Shown here: positions 16,994-25,063 of the stretch, one piece after another | How the letters are laid out: the number at the start of each line of letters is the position of its first letter | Position numbering within the stretch: position 1 is the stretch's first letter | Source: Hyphomicrobiales bacterium | Lineage (GTDB): Bacteria; Pseudomonadota; Alphaproteobacteria; Rhizobiales; Rhizobiaceae | Direction: 5' to 3' | Assembly (NCBI GenBank): GCA_900472925.1 | Contig: UCJU01000004.1 | Coordinates: 62,001 to 126,000, forward strand | Length of the DNA: 64,000 nt | Made by a program: the position numbers and the translations under genes | The notes under the pieces: generated by a model | What the model saw: the letters and a program-made list of their open reading frames with translations, nothing else | Told to the model about the DNA's origin: nothing | Databases searched by the model: none

Positions 16994-18394
16994 ATGGCAG
17001 TGCTATCTGCGGAAGGCGTGACGTTCGATTTTGAAATGCCGGTCGTCGTGGTCGGAGCAGGGGCCTGCGGTCTGGTCGCGGCCCTTGCGGCCCATGATGC
17101 GGGGCAAGACGTCATGGTGCTGGAGCGGGACGAGAACCCGACTGGCTCTACTTCGCTGTCCGCCGGTCTCATTCCGGCACCGTGCACCCGCCTGCAGAAG
17201 GAGGCGGGTATCGAGGACAGTCCTGAGCTCTTCGCGCAAGACCTCATCGCCAAAACTCATGACCACACGCCGCATGATATGGCGCTGGTGGTTGCCAAGA
17301 CCGCAGGTCCGATGATCGACTGGTTGATGGACACGCATAAGGTCGAGTTCGAACTGGTCACGGGCTTCACCTATCCCGGCCATTCGCGCCTTCGTATGCA
17401 TGGGCCAAAAAGCCGCACCGGTGCTGATCTGGAGCAATCGCTGCTTGCTGCCGTGTCCAACGCAGATATCGATGTCGTGACAAATGCTTCCGTTGAAGAC
17501 CTCTATGTGGATGAGACCGGTCGCGTGACGGGCGTACGTTTCCGGCGTCCAGACGGTGCGCTGGAAATGCTGGGCTGCAAGGCGCTCGTGCTCGCGTCTT
17601 GTGGCTTTGCTGGCGATGTTGCCTTGGTAAAGAAATACATTCCGGAGATTGCCGATGCCGAGTGCTGCGGTCACCTTTCCAACACGGGTGATGCGGTGAA
17701 ATGGGGCGCGCAGATCGGTGCTGCGCTGGCCGACATGGGCTCCTATCAGGGGCATGGGTCGGTCGCTCATCCGCATGCGTTGCCGCTAACATGGGCCGTT
17801 ATTACCAAGGGCGGCATTCTTCTCAACACGCAGGGCCAGCGCTTTTCCAACGAGATGCGCGGCTATTCCGAACATGGTTCCGAAGTCGCGGCGCAGCCGG
17901 ACCACATCGCGTGGGACATCTACGATTCCAAGGGCGAAGAGGCGGCAATCGGCTTTTACGACTACCGCGAAATTCGCAAGCTGGGTGCTGTCAAGACGGC
18001 AAACAACTTGGAGGAACTTGCCGCTGTCACGGGGCTTCCGCTTGCCGCCATCCGTGAGGAATTCGACGCCATCGAAACATCCTCTCGCACCGGCGAGCCT
18101 GATCGCTTCGGTCGCAGTTTCACGCAGGATCAGGTGCTTAGCGCCCCTTATTACGCGGTGAAGGTCAACGGTGCTCTGTTCCACACACAAGGTGGTTTGG
18201 TGATCGACGCCGAGGCCCGGGTGCTACGGGAAGATGGCACTGCTTTGCCAAACCTGCTGGCAGGCGGTGGTGCAGCGCGCGGCGTGTCCGGCGATTCCAA
18301 TTATGGCTACCTTTCCGGCAACGGTCTTTTAACGGCGACCAGCTTTGGTCGGCTGGCTGGCATAACCGCCGCGCGTATTGCCGCTGAAAGCTGA
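16994..18394 (+). CDS. FAD-dependent oxidoreductase (fumarate reductase flavoprotein / ketosteroid dehydrogenase-like)
   Basis: A 466-residue flavoprotein. The N-terminal dinucleotide-binding motif is VVVVGAGACGLVAALAAHDAG, followed by the FAD-contacting E of MVLERDENPTGSTSLSAG. The C-terminal AGGGAARGVSGDSNYGYLSGNGLL closes the FAD domain. It belongs to the superfamily of fumarate reductase flavoproteins and 3-ketosteroid dehydrogenases, which reduce or introduce a C=C bond next to a carbonyl. No signal peptide or heme motif is seen, so it is cytoplasmic. As the last operon gene, 17 bases after the lyase, it may convert saturated and unsaturated forms of the substrate. Confidence 0.85.
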   Translation: MAVLSAEGVTFDFEMPVVVVGAGACGLVAALAAHDAGQDVMVLERDENPTGSTSLSAGLIPAPCTRLQKEAGIEDSPELFAQDLIAKTHDHTPHDMALVVAKTAGPMIDWLMDTHKVEFELVTGFTYPGHSRLRMHGPKSRTGADLEQSLLAAVSNADIDVVTNASVEDLYVDETGRVTGVRFRRPDGALEMLGCKALVLASCGFAGDVALVKKYIPEIADAECCGHLSNTGDAVKWGAQIGAALADMGSYQGHGSVAHPHALPLTWAVITKGGILLNTQGQRFSNEMRGYSEHGSEVAAQPDHIAWDIYDSKGEEAAIGFYDYREIRKLGAVKTANNLEELAAVTGLPLAAIREEFDAIETSSRTGEPDRFGRSFTQDQVLSAPYYAVKVNGALFHTQGGLVIDAEARVLREDGTALPNLLAGGGAARGVSGDSNYGYLSGNGLLTATSFGRLAGITAARIAAES

Positions 18395-18503
18395 AAACCG
18401 AGCGGACGCGTGATGGGAAGGTCATCTTACAACTTCGTCCGCCGGCCAGCACATGTAAGGCAAGTTCGAAAACGAGTTGAGCCTTACCGCTAGCTGAAAA
18501 GTC

Positions 18504-19271
18504 TCAGTTACCGAGAGAGAAATCTTTTCCATCTTCGCGTTTCAGTGACACACGATATTCGTAACGATCGGCGCGGTAAAAGATTTCAGCCGCGTAAAAC
18601 GGCTTCAATTCTGCATTGAAAAACAAGCGATTCACGAGCATCAACGGAGCGCCGATCGGTATCTCCAGATGCTTTGCGGCGTAGTCGTCGGCAAGCGTTG
18701 CTGTCAGTGTCTGCTCAACCTTTTCAACAACTGCGCCCGCTTTTTGAACGAGATCGATCATATCTGTGGTCGCCAGATCCTGCCGGTTCAACGTCTTGCC
18801 GATGTCAGGCAACAGGTAGGCTATCGAGAGAGAATAGGGGCGGCGGTCCAGCGAACGGACCCGGACGGCGCGAATGAGTTCGGTGGTGGGCGATACGCCC
18901 ATCTGCTCACAAATCCGTGGCGGAGCCTCTCCAGCATCGAGGCTGACGACCTTTAGCCGTGTGCTCTTGCCAACAGCATTGAGGTAGCTGAACAGGCTGT
19001 TGATGTTGGAGACGACGACTTTATTGAGTTTGTTTTCCTTGGTACGGTCGGTGATATAGGTGCCGCGTCCACGCGTTCTTGTCACCAGACCTTCCGCTGT
19101 CAACATTTCCATGGCCTTGCGAATGGTAATGCGGCTGACAGAGAAGCTCTCGGCCAATTCCGCTTCGCTCGGAACCGGCGCATCGCTCAGATAATAACCC
19201 TTTACGATGCGTTCGCGCATGACCGCATAAATCCGATGATAAAGCGGGGTAGGTGAGCGGACTTCAGGCAT
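18504..19271 (-). CDS. GntR-family (HutC/UTRA) transcriptional regulator
   Basis: Repressor-type regulator of 255 residues. An N-terminal winged helix (about 8-72) contains VPSEAELAESFSVSRITIRKA, and a C-terminal UTRA effector domain covers about 90-240. Regulators of this subfamily bind a small metabolite and release palindromic operators. It is convergent with the catabolic operon, 109 bases away. A palindrome upstream of it contains a 17-base motif also found before the first operon gene, so it probably controls both. The effector is likely the transported substrate or an intermediate. Confidence 0.9.
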   Translation of the reverse strand: MPEVRSPTPLYHRIYAVMRERIVKGYYLSDAPVPSEAELAESFSVSRITIRKAMEMLTAEGLVTRTRGRGTYITDRTKENKLNKVVVSNINSLFSYLNAVGKSTRLKVVSLDAGEAPPRICEQMGVSPTTELIRAVRVRSLDRRPYSLSIAYLLPDIGKTLNRQDLATTDMIDLVQKAGAVVEKVEQTLTATLADDYAAKHLEIPIGAPLMLVNRLFFNAELKPFYAAEIFYRADRYEYRVSLKREDGKDFSLGN

Positions 19272-19377
19272 CGATCGAGGAATTCCAGAATGAGAAATCG
19301 GACCATATCAGACGAGCTTGGCCTGCTTAGGCAAAACGGCTGCCGACAATCTCATAGCAACGGCACCGGCGCAATTA

Positions 19378-19410
19378 AAAAGATATAACATTATGCCATT
19401 TATATCTTTT
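19378..19410. promoter_or_regulatory. AT-rich palindrome, candidate GntR operator
   Basis: Perfect 11-base arms AAAAGATATAA (19378-19388) and TTATATCTTTT (19400-19410) around an 11-base centre. It lies about 107 bases upstream of the GntR gene and shares 13 of 17 bases (19385-19401, complement) with 6690-6706 before the catabolic operon. Autoregulation is inferred. Confidence 0.5.
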
Positions 19411-19419
19411 CGTCGGGCC

Positions 19420-19444
19420 GGAACATACGTGCTGAGCGCAGGTT
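19420..19444 (+). promoter_or_regulatory. EcfG-type general stress promoter candidate
   Basis: GGAAC (19420-19424), 16 bases, then GGTT (19441-19444), close to the alphaproteobacterial EcfG consensus GGAAC-N16/17-CGTT. Its position would place transcription just before the DUF883-like gene and favours the ATG at 19469 over that at 19448. Confidence 0.5.
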
Positions 19445-19468
19445 AGTATGGAAACCCTGGAGCTCATC

Positions 19469-19849
19469 ATGAACATTGTCAGTCCTCAGCCACCCACCAC
19501 GCCTTCTGCCGATCCAGAGATATCTCTCGACACAAATCCTGATGTTGTCGCAACAGATGAGGCAGGCCTCGAGCCTGCGTCTGCGGCACCGCTTGTCGAC
19601 GATGCCCTTACCTATGTCGCCGAGAGAGAAGACGGACTGGGCATTTCGATCGCTGATGAGCTCAGAGCTATACGCGGAGAAGTGGAGAGCCTTTCTCACC
19701 GCGCGGGTGACAGGCTTTCAACCAATCTAACGCTTGCTCAGAAACAGACTGTCCACTCTGCCCGCGGTTTCATCCATCAAAACCCGATACAATCACTTGG
19801 CTTCGCTGCCTTGATGGGCTTCGTTATCGGATCTATGAGCAGGCGCTGA
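19469..19849 (+). CDS. DUF883/ElaB-like membrane-anchored protein
   Basis: Small protein of 126 residues. A proline/acidic N-terminal region is followed by an amphipathic helix (about 55-100) and a C-terminal glycine-containing hydrophobic anchor ending IQSLGFAALMGFVIGSMSRR. This layout is that of the ElaB/YqjD/DUF883 family, tail-anchored inner-membrane proteins linked to stationary phase and ribosome association. GGAG sits 7 bases before ATG 19469. The in-frame ATG at 19448 lies almost on the predicted promoter. The EcfG-like promoter suggests general-stress control. Confidence 0.7.
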   Translation: MNIVSPQPPTTPSADPEISLDTNPDVVATDEAGLEPASAAPLVDDALTYVAEREDGLGISIADELRAIRGEVESLSHRAGDRLSTNLTLAQKQTVHSARGFIHQNPIQSLGFAALMGFVIGSMSRR

Positions 19850-19872
19850 GCTCACGAAGGGGAGGCCGATAA

Positions 19873-20118
19873 CTATCCGCGAAAATCCCCTTCGCCCGCT
19901 TCTCGTTCATCGTAATTCACATGCCACTCCTTCTTGATTTTGGCTTGTCCAGGAGGAGTCTTGTGCGCTGTCGCATCGTCCGAACCGGTGACCACGCGTG
20001 GTTTGGCGCTACTCACGCCGTTATTGTCGCTCTGCTTCAAGCCCGTAGCATACTGTCCTTTGGCATCTTGGTGAATGTGTTCCACCGACCCTTTATCGTC
20101 TTTTCCAGAAGTCATCAT
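19873..20118 (-). CDS. Small hydrophilic conserved hypothetical protein
   Basis: An 81-residue, highly charged protein without hydrophobic segments (starts MMTSGKDDKGSVEHIHQDAKG). I do not recognise a family. AAAGGAG lies 5 bases before the ATG at 20118, which favours this start over an upstream in-frame start at 20160. An EcfG-like promoter (20153-20177, this strand) lies directly upstream, so it may be a stress-induced protein. It is convergent with the DUF883-like gene. Confidence 0.6.
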   Translation of the reverse strand: MMTSGKDDKGSVEHIHQDAKGQYATGLKQSDNNGVSSAKPRVVTGSDDATAHKTPPGQAKIKKEWHVNYDEREAGEGDFRG

Positions 20119-20152
20119 GCGTCTCCTTTGATCTTTGTTCGTGTATTCAGCG

Positions 20153-20177
20153 AACAGCAAAGGTCACGGGATGTTCC
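20153..20177 (-). promoter_or_regulatory. EcfG-type general stress promoter candidate
   Basis: On the minus strand GGAAC (20177-20173), 16 bases, then TGTT (20156-20153). It lies 35 bases upstream of the start codon of the small hydrophilic protein. Confidence 0.5.
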
Positions 20178-20189
20178 TGAAAAACCAAA

Positions 20190-21278
20190 TTACAATTGAA
20201 GCGCAAGCTGCGGCTCCTCGTCCGCTTGCTGGTTGTTGAGTGAGGACAGAGTGACGCCCAGCAATCTGACCGGCCGTTTGAACGGGAACACGGATGCGAG
20301 CAACGTTTCGGCGATGTCGATGATCGCGTGAATATCAGAAATGGGTTCGGATACTGTTTTGCTGCGTGTCGCCTGACTGAAGTCCGAATATTTGATTTTG
20401 ACAGTGACCGTTTTTGCCGCGATGTCGTGTGTTTCGCAATAACGCCGGACCTTCTCGACCAACGGTTTTAGCTCCGCCTTGGCGGGATCGAGCTCATTGA
20501 TATCATCCACGAATGTGTCTTCGGCGCCCACGGATTTGCGGATACGGTCAGCTCTCACCTGTCGTTCGTCAATCCCACGGGCGATGCCATAGAAATATGC
20601 GCCAGACTTGCCGAAATGCTGCTGCAAAAAGCTCAGTGGCTTTGATTTGAGATCAAGGCCCGTTTCGATGCCGTGTCGTTTCATCCGCTCCGCTGTTGCT
20701 GGCCCGACCCCGTGGAATTTCTTGACGGGAAGAGACTCCACAAAGGCTGGCCCGTTTTTGGGCGTAATAACGGCCTGCCCGTTCGGCTTGTTGAGGTCGC
20801 TCGCCATTTTGGCGAGGAACTTGTTATAGGAGATGCCCGCGGATGCGTTGAGACCTGTGACAGCTTTGATCTTGGCGCGAATTTCAAGCGCGATCTCGGT
20901 CGCTACGTCCATGCCCTTCAGGTTTTCGGTGACGTCGAGATAGGCTTCGTCCAGCGAAAGCGGTTCGATGAGAGGCGTATATTCGGCAAAGATTTCACGG
21001 ATTTGTTGAGATACCTGACGATAGACCTCGAAGCGGGGCGGTACGAAGATCAAGTCCGGACATTTTCGTTTCGCCGTAACCGAAGGCATTGCCGAGTGTA
21101 CGCCGAAGGTTCTGGCCTCGTAACTCGCCGCCGCGACGACACCGCGCGCCGCCGACCCACCGACGGCCAACGGCAGGCCTCGAAGGTCAGGATTGTCCCG
21201 TTGCTCCACGGATGCATAGAATGCATCCATATCGACGTGGATGATCTTGCGAACAGGAGGCGGCGTCATGACATTCAT
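20190..21278 (-). CDS. dinB: DNA polymerase IV (Y family)
   Basis: Error-prone translesion polymerase, 362 residues. Catalytic carboxylates are visible in HVDMDAFYASVEQ (near the N-terminus) and SLDEAYLDV (about residue 110). GLNASAGISYNKFLAKMASD and the helix-hairpin-helix region VKKFHGVGPATAERMKRHGI are typical. The C-terminus ends QLALQL, a likely sliding-clamp-binding motif. AGGAGG lies 9 bases before ATG 21278; ATG 21269 is an alternative. There is no imuA or dnaE2 nearby, so this is the stand-alone dinB type. Confidence 0.95.
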   Translation of the reverse strand: MNVMTPPPVRKIIHVDMDAFYASVEQRDNPDLRGLPLAVGGSAARGVVAAASYEARTFGVHSAMPSVTAKRKCPDLIFVPPRFEVYRQVSQQIREIFAEYTPLIEPLSLDEAYLDVTENLKGMDVATEIALEIRAKIKAVTGLNASAGISYNKFLAKMASDLNKPNGQAVITPKNGPAFVESLPVKKFHGVGPATAERMKRHGIETGLDLKSKPLSFLQQHFGKSGAYFYGIARGIDERQVRADRIRKSVGAEDTFVDDINELDPAKAELKPLVEKVRRYCETHDIAAKTVTVKIKYSDFSQATRSKTVSEPISDIHAIIDIAETLLASVFPFKRPVRLLGVTLSSLNNQQADEEPQLALQL

Positions 21279-21437
21279 CTCCTGGCACCTCCTTTCAAAG
21301 CAAAGCCGAAACAAAAGGAGAACATATCAGCTTTTGCGCAGATTTCCAGTGCTGTAGTGGTTTCGTTTGACGCCGAAGGGAACTCTCGAGGCACAAAGGA
21401 GTCTGTCTAAGGTGACGCTCAAAACAGGAGATGCCCT

Positions 21438-21746
21438 ATGGCCGACGACAGCACCAAGACGATAACAGCTCTTTTCGAAACGCGCGCGGCAGCGGACCTT
21501 GCGGTTGAGCATCTGGTTCAGCAACATGGCATATCGAGACCCGATATCTTCATCCAGTCCACGACTGATGAAAACACCGTCGGCGTTTCGCAATCTGGCG
21601 GAGACATATCCGCCAACGACAATGCTCGTGAAGACGCCCCGCTTGCCGGCGAGATCGAGGTCTCTGCCGATGTCTCTGCCAGTGATGTCGCCGCAGTCCA
21701 ACGCAGTTTGGGCGAGGCCGGTGCAATTCGTGTGTCGGCGGGCTGA
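21438..21746 (+). CDS. Conserved hypothetical rhizobial protein, possible stress protein
   Basis: Acidic 102-residue cytoplasmic protein beginning MADDSTKTITALFETRAAADLAV. The ALFETRAAADLAVEHL pattern recalls the N-terminal half of general stress protein 17M-like domains, but I cannot assign a function. AGGAG is 6 bases before the ATG. A weak EcfG-like element (GGAAC at 21379-21383, then GTCT 17 bases later) may drive it. It is divergent from dinB. Confidence 0.7.
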   Translation: MADDSTKTITALFETRAAADLAVEHLVQQHGISRPDIFIQSTTDENTVGVSQSGGDISANDNAREDAPLAGEIEVSADVSASDVAAVQRSLGEAGAIRVSAG

Positions 21747-21866
21747 ATAGCAGAGTGGCGTCCGTTCATTGCCAGCGATGATGCTTGCACCATCACTTGA
21801 ATGCCTTCTTCCGAATACCCATTCATTTATGCACAGATGCTTATTTCTCTCAGGTTGGAGTCAACC

Positions 21867-22292
21867 ATGGCCGCAAGAACTTGGAATGCTGGTGGGACTG
21901 GCTCGGGTACGAGCGATTTCATCGATGGCGCAGAGCGTATCCGGCGGCTGCGTCGTTTGTCCGGCATCGCGCGTCTGATGGATACAGCGATTGGAATACC
22001 GGGCACGCGCCTCCGTTTTGGTGCGGATTCCATCATGGGCCTGCTGCCGCTGGTCGGAGATGGTGCCGGTGCGATGGTTGGTCTCTATATCGTCAACGAA
22101 GCCCGCCGTCTGGGCGTTCCGCGGGAGAAGCTTGCACGAATGGTCGGTAATATCGGTCTTGATGCGGTCGTGGGCAGCGTGCCTCTAGTGGGTGATTTGT
22201 TCGACGTCTATTTCAAATCTCACCGCAGAAACGTCGATATGATCATCGATCACTTCGGAATTCAGCCAGACGATTTGAAGCGCAACCGTTAA
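21867..22292 (+). CDS. DUF4112 membrane protein
   Basis: A 141-residue protein of the DUF4112 type. Typical elements are RLRRLSGIARLMDTAIGIPG, a hydrophobic stretch with LLPLVGDGAGAMVGLYIV, and a second one with VGSVPLVGDLFDVYFKSHRRN. Two membrane segments are likely; function is unknown. GGAG lies 7 bases before ATG 21867, which fits better than the in-frame ATG at 21801. It converges on the histidine kinase gene with only 12 bases between stops. Confidence 0.8.
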   Translation: MAARTWNAGGTGSGTSDFIDGAERIRRLRRLSGIARLMDTAIGIPGTRLRFGADSIMGLLPLVGDGAGAMVGLYIVNEARRLGVPREKLARMVGNIGLDAVVGSVPLVGDLFDVYFKSHRRNVDMIIDHFGIQPDDLKRNR

Positions 22293-22304
22293 GTCCGAAG
22301 CTCT

Positions 22305-23687
22305 TTAAACTGTCGATGAGCTAATTGGTATCGCCGCAGGAAGCACGAGGATAGCTCGTAGTCCCTGCGGCGAATTTCTTTCCAGCGTAAGAGAGCCACT
22401 ATAGAGTTCAGCAAGTTCATTGGCGATGGTTAGCCCGAAGCCGGTTCCGGAGATCCGCTCGTCTTCCCTGACCCCTGGTAGCAAAACCGCGTCCATCCGA
22501 TCGATGGGTATGCCCGGTCCCTCATCTTCGATGGTGATGCGGATGTTCGATCTGTCTTTTACGGCGATGACCTTGACGGTGGAGGATGTCCATTTGAACG
22601 CATTTTCGATGAGATTGCCGAACATCTCTTCAAGGTCGTTGTAATCGCAGGCGACCCTCAATTCGCTGTCTATCACTGCCTCGAATCTTACAGGCTTTTC
22701 CGCGTGAATGGAGCTGATCGCCAAATGCAGGTTCGCGACGGTATCAGCAACGTTGGCGCTGGCTGCAGCGCTATTGGTGGCCATGGCTTGGCGCGTTGAG
22801 CTTAGGTGATGCTTGATCCTGTGATCGATACGCCGACCGAGATCACGCAAGGTGCCATCTGGATCATTGCTGTCGTTTAAGGCCAGTAAAAGACTCGCGA
22901 CCGGGGTTTTCAAACCATGCGCCAGATTGGCAAATTGCATGCGTGTCGCAATGAGACGTTCCTCGTTTGCAGTGAGAAGGGCGTTTGTCTTGGTCGATAG
23001 CGGAGAAAGCTCGGGTGAGGGCTGTGGCGGCAGGCGTGCCAGTTCACCCCGGTTGATCGCGTCGATATCTGCCACCATGGCGGCGAGCGGACGCAGGCCA
23101 AACCGTATTTGCCACAGCGTTCCGCCCAAGAGAACAATGCCCAAAAGCAGCATGCAGGGTATCAGCCACAGCAGTGCCCTGACGGCTGGGTCCACCAATG
23201 CACCGGACGGTGCGGTTGCCGTGATGGTCATCATGGTGCCGTCGATGCTGCGTGTTATCTGACGTGTATACAGCGTTTGGCCGTTTGCATCGCGGGCTTC
23301 TCCGGGCGCTGCCATGCCTGTCAGCATGTGTTTCAAGCTCTGACGCGGGGCTGGGGCATCGATGGCGATTTGTATGAGAGAGCGAGACGTCAACTGTTGT
23401 CCATCTGCGTCGATCTGCCAGTACCAGCCAGATCCGCTCCGATCAAACGGCGGAGCATCCATCGGCGTGGAAAGTAAAAGCTTTCCATTCGCGGCGAGCT
23501 GAACGGTATTGGCGAGGGCACCTATCTGTGTATCCAACCGTTGGTCGATCTGCTCCCGCACGACATTCTTTAGTGCCAGCCACAGGATGACAGAGGCAAC
23601 AACGAGCGCTGCGGTTACGAACAACCCCGAAAACAACAACAGTCGTTTTGCAAGCGATTTCGGTGCGCGCAGTTGTATCGTTTTCAC
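22305..23687 (-). CDS. PhoQ/FeuQ-like sensor histidine kinase
   Basis: Inner-membrane sensor kinase, 460 residues. Two transmembrane segments (about 17-37 and 165-190) flank a periplasmic sensor domain, followed by a HAMP-like linker. The H-box is FANLAHGLKTPVASL (histidine near residue 257), the PhoQ-type HGLKTP form, and the ATPase domain has NLIENAFKW and EDEGPGIP. Its start overlaps the response regulator stop by four bases, so the pair is co-translated. Signals for this group are often divalent cations or envelope stress; here it is not known. Confidence 0.9.
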   Translation of the reverse strand: MKTIQLRAPKSLAKRLLLFSGLFVTAALVVASVILWLALKNVVREQIDQRLDTQIGALANTVQLAANGKLLLSTPMDAPPFDRSGSGWYWQIDADGQQLTSRSLIQIAIDAPAPRQSLKHMLTGMAAPGEARDANGQTLYTRQITRSIDGTMMTITATAPSGALVDPAVRALLWLIPCMLLLGIVLLGGTLWQIRFGLRPLAAMVADIDAINRGELARLPPQPSPELSPLSTKTNALLTANEERLIATRMQFANLAHGLKTPVASLLLALNDSNDPDGTLRDLGRRIDHRIKHHLSSTRQAMATNSAAASANVADTVANLHLAISSIHAEKPVRFEAVIDSELRVACDYNDLEEMFGNLIENAFKWTSSTVKVIAVKDRSNIRITIEDEGPGIPIDRMDAVLLPGVREDERISGTGFGLTIANELAELYSGSLTLERNSPQGLRAILVLPAAIPISSSTV

Positions 23688-24352
23688 TCAGTCACCGCAG
23701 CCGTCAGCATATAGCCACGCCCTCTGATGGTTTCGATCCGCTCCGCGCCCACCTTTTTGCGCAGCCGTGCAATGATGACCTCCATGGAGTTGGAGTCTAC
23801 TTCCGCATCGCCTTCATAAACGCGCTCGTTCAGTTCGCGGCGATCCACCACGGTTTCTTTTCGCAGGATCAGGCAGGATAAAACACGCCATTCGAGAGCC
23901 GTCAGTTTCAACGGCAAACCATCCAGTTCGAACGTGCCCAGTTGCGCATCGAAGACAATCGGCCCGCAACTCAGCCTCGCCGACGCATGACCGGCGGCAC
24001 GGCGCACCAGCGCACGAAGCCTCAGCACCAATTCTTCGACCTTGAATGGCTTGGGCAGAAAATCGTCCGCACCTGCCTTGAAGCTTGCCACCTTATCTGG
24101 CCATCCATCGCGGGCGGTCAAAACCAGAACTGGGAGGTTCCGCTCGCTCTCCCGCCAGCCCTTCAGCACCGAGATGCCGTCGATTTTTGGCAGACCAAGA
24201 TCGAGGATGGCGACGTCGAACAACTCGGTCAGTCCGGCATGCAGGGCATCCTCGCCATTGCGGGCGATGTCGACGACGAAATTTTCGAGCCGAAGCGCGC
24301 TGGCGATCCTGCCGCCGAGATCTGCGTCATCTTCTACGAGCAACACGCGCAT
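23684..24352 (-). CDS. OmpR/PhoP-family response regulator
   Basis: DNA-binding response regulator of 222 residues. The receiver domain has acidic pocket EDD (8-10), phosphoacceptor in AILDLGLPKIDG (D51), TA of LTARD and K of LPKPF. The C-terminal winged helix ends VDSNSMEVIIARLRKKVG and RGRGYML. It is divergent from the exported OB-fold gene at 24485. The intergenic region carries two direct CTKAAC repeats 11 bases apart, the spacing typical for OmpR-family dimers, so it may regulate both sides. Confidence 0.93.
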   Translation of the reverse strand: MRVLLVEDDADLGGRIASALRLENFVVDIARNGEDALHAGLTELFDVAILDLGLPKIDGISVLKGWRESERNLPVLVLTARDGWPDKVASFKAGADDFLPKPFKVEELVLRLRALVRRAAGHASARLSCGPIVFDAQLGTFELDGLPLKLTALEWRVLSCLILRKETVVDRRELNERVYEGDAEVDSNSMEVIIARLRKKVGAERIETIRGRGYMLTAAVTE

Positions 24353-24399
24353 GTGGGAACTTTCAAAGGGAAGAAATGCATAAAACTTAGGGATGTCAG

Positions 24400-24428
24400 C
24401 TTAACTCAAACTGAACAGGAAGGTTCAG
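24400..24428. promoter_or_regulatory. Direct and inverted repeats, candidate OmpR-family box
   Basis: CTTAAC (24400-24405) and CTGAAC (24411-24416) form a direct repeat with an 11-base period. CTGAAC also forms an inverted repeat with GTTCAG (24423-24428). They lie between the divergent response-regulator and OB-fold genes. Confidence 0.5.
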
Positions 24429-24484
24429 CGCGGTGTGGGCGTGGTCGGGTTAGTTTGTGCTTGTCATTCAAAAGGAGCACTGAA

Positions 24485-24985
24485 ATGAACAGCGAAAATC
24501 AAACACACGAGCATATCGATCCTGCGTCGGCACCGACCCATCCACCACACAAACACCGTGGTCGTTTTGCACTGCCGGTTCTCGCAGCAGTCGTTGCATT
24601 GGCTGTCGGTGCAGCAGGCGGTGCGGGTGCCATGAAACTGGTCCGGCCAACGCCGGAGATGGCGCCGATGACACCGGTCGCGATCTCCACCATGCCACAC
24701 TCCAGCCTCGTCACGATCAAGGGCACGGTCGCCGAGATTTACGGCAACAAGTTCGTCTTGCAGGACGAGAGTGGAAAAGCCCTGATCGAGACCGGTCCAG
24801 GTGGCGAAGATGGCGCGCTTGTGACCGCCAATGAGCCCGTTACGGTGCAGGGTCGCTTCGATGATGGTTTCGTGCACGCCAGCTATCTTGTTCGTCAAGA
24901 TGGGCAAACGGAAGCACTTGGCCCACGAAACGGTCCTCCACCACACGGTCCTCTGGAAGACATGGCCCGCAAGCTGAGACCATGA
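24485..24985 (+). CDS. Membrane-anchored OB-fold (BOF-like) protein
   Basis: A 166-residue protein. A His/Pro-rich cytoplasmic start (PTHPPHKHRGRF) is followed by one transmembrane helix (about residues 30-55, ALPVLAAVVALAVGAAGGAG), then a periplasmic OB-fold-like domain (VTIKGTVAEIYGNKFVLQDESGKALIE, to about 150). The strand pattern resembles the YgiW/BOF stress-protein family and related divalent-cation or nucleic-acid-independent OB folds. AAAGGAG is 7 bases before the ATG. It is divergent from the two-component system and a probable target of it. Confidence 0.75.
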   Translation: MNSENQTHEHIDPASAPTHPPHKHRGRFALPVLAAVVALAVGAAGGAGAMKLVRPTPEMAPMTPVAISTMPHSSLVTIKGTVAEIYGNKFVLQDESGKALIETGPGGEDGALVTANEPVTVQGRFDDGFVHASYLVRQDGQTEALGPRNGPPPHGPLEDMARKLRP

Positions 24986-25017
24986 TCGAGTTGAAGATAC
25001 CTTTTGTGTTGCACATC

Positions 25018-25051
25018 ACCTCTCCGGTATCCCAGTGGATGCCGGGGAGGT
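25018..25051. terminator. Convergent hairpin terminator candidate
   Basis: A 15-bp stem with two G-T wobbles (25018-25032 with 25037-25051) and a four-base CAGT loop lies between convergent genes ending at 24985 and 25064. T-runs are weak on both strands. Confidence 0.55.
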
Positions 25052-25063
25052 CGCCATTCGCGC

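Noticed and set aside
23942-24484. N-terminal extension of the OB-fold gene reaching back over the response regulator
   Set aside because: The extension is antisense to the regulator; AAAGGAG plus ATG at 24485 gives the natural membrane-protein start.
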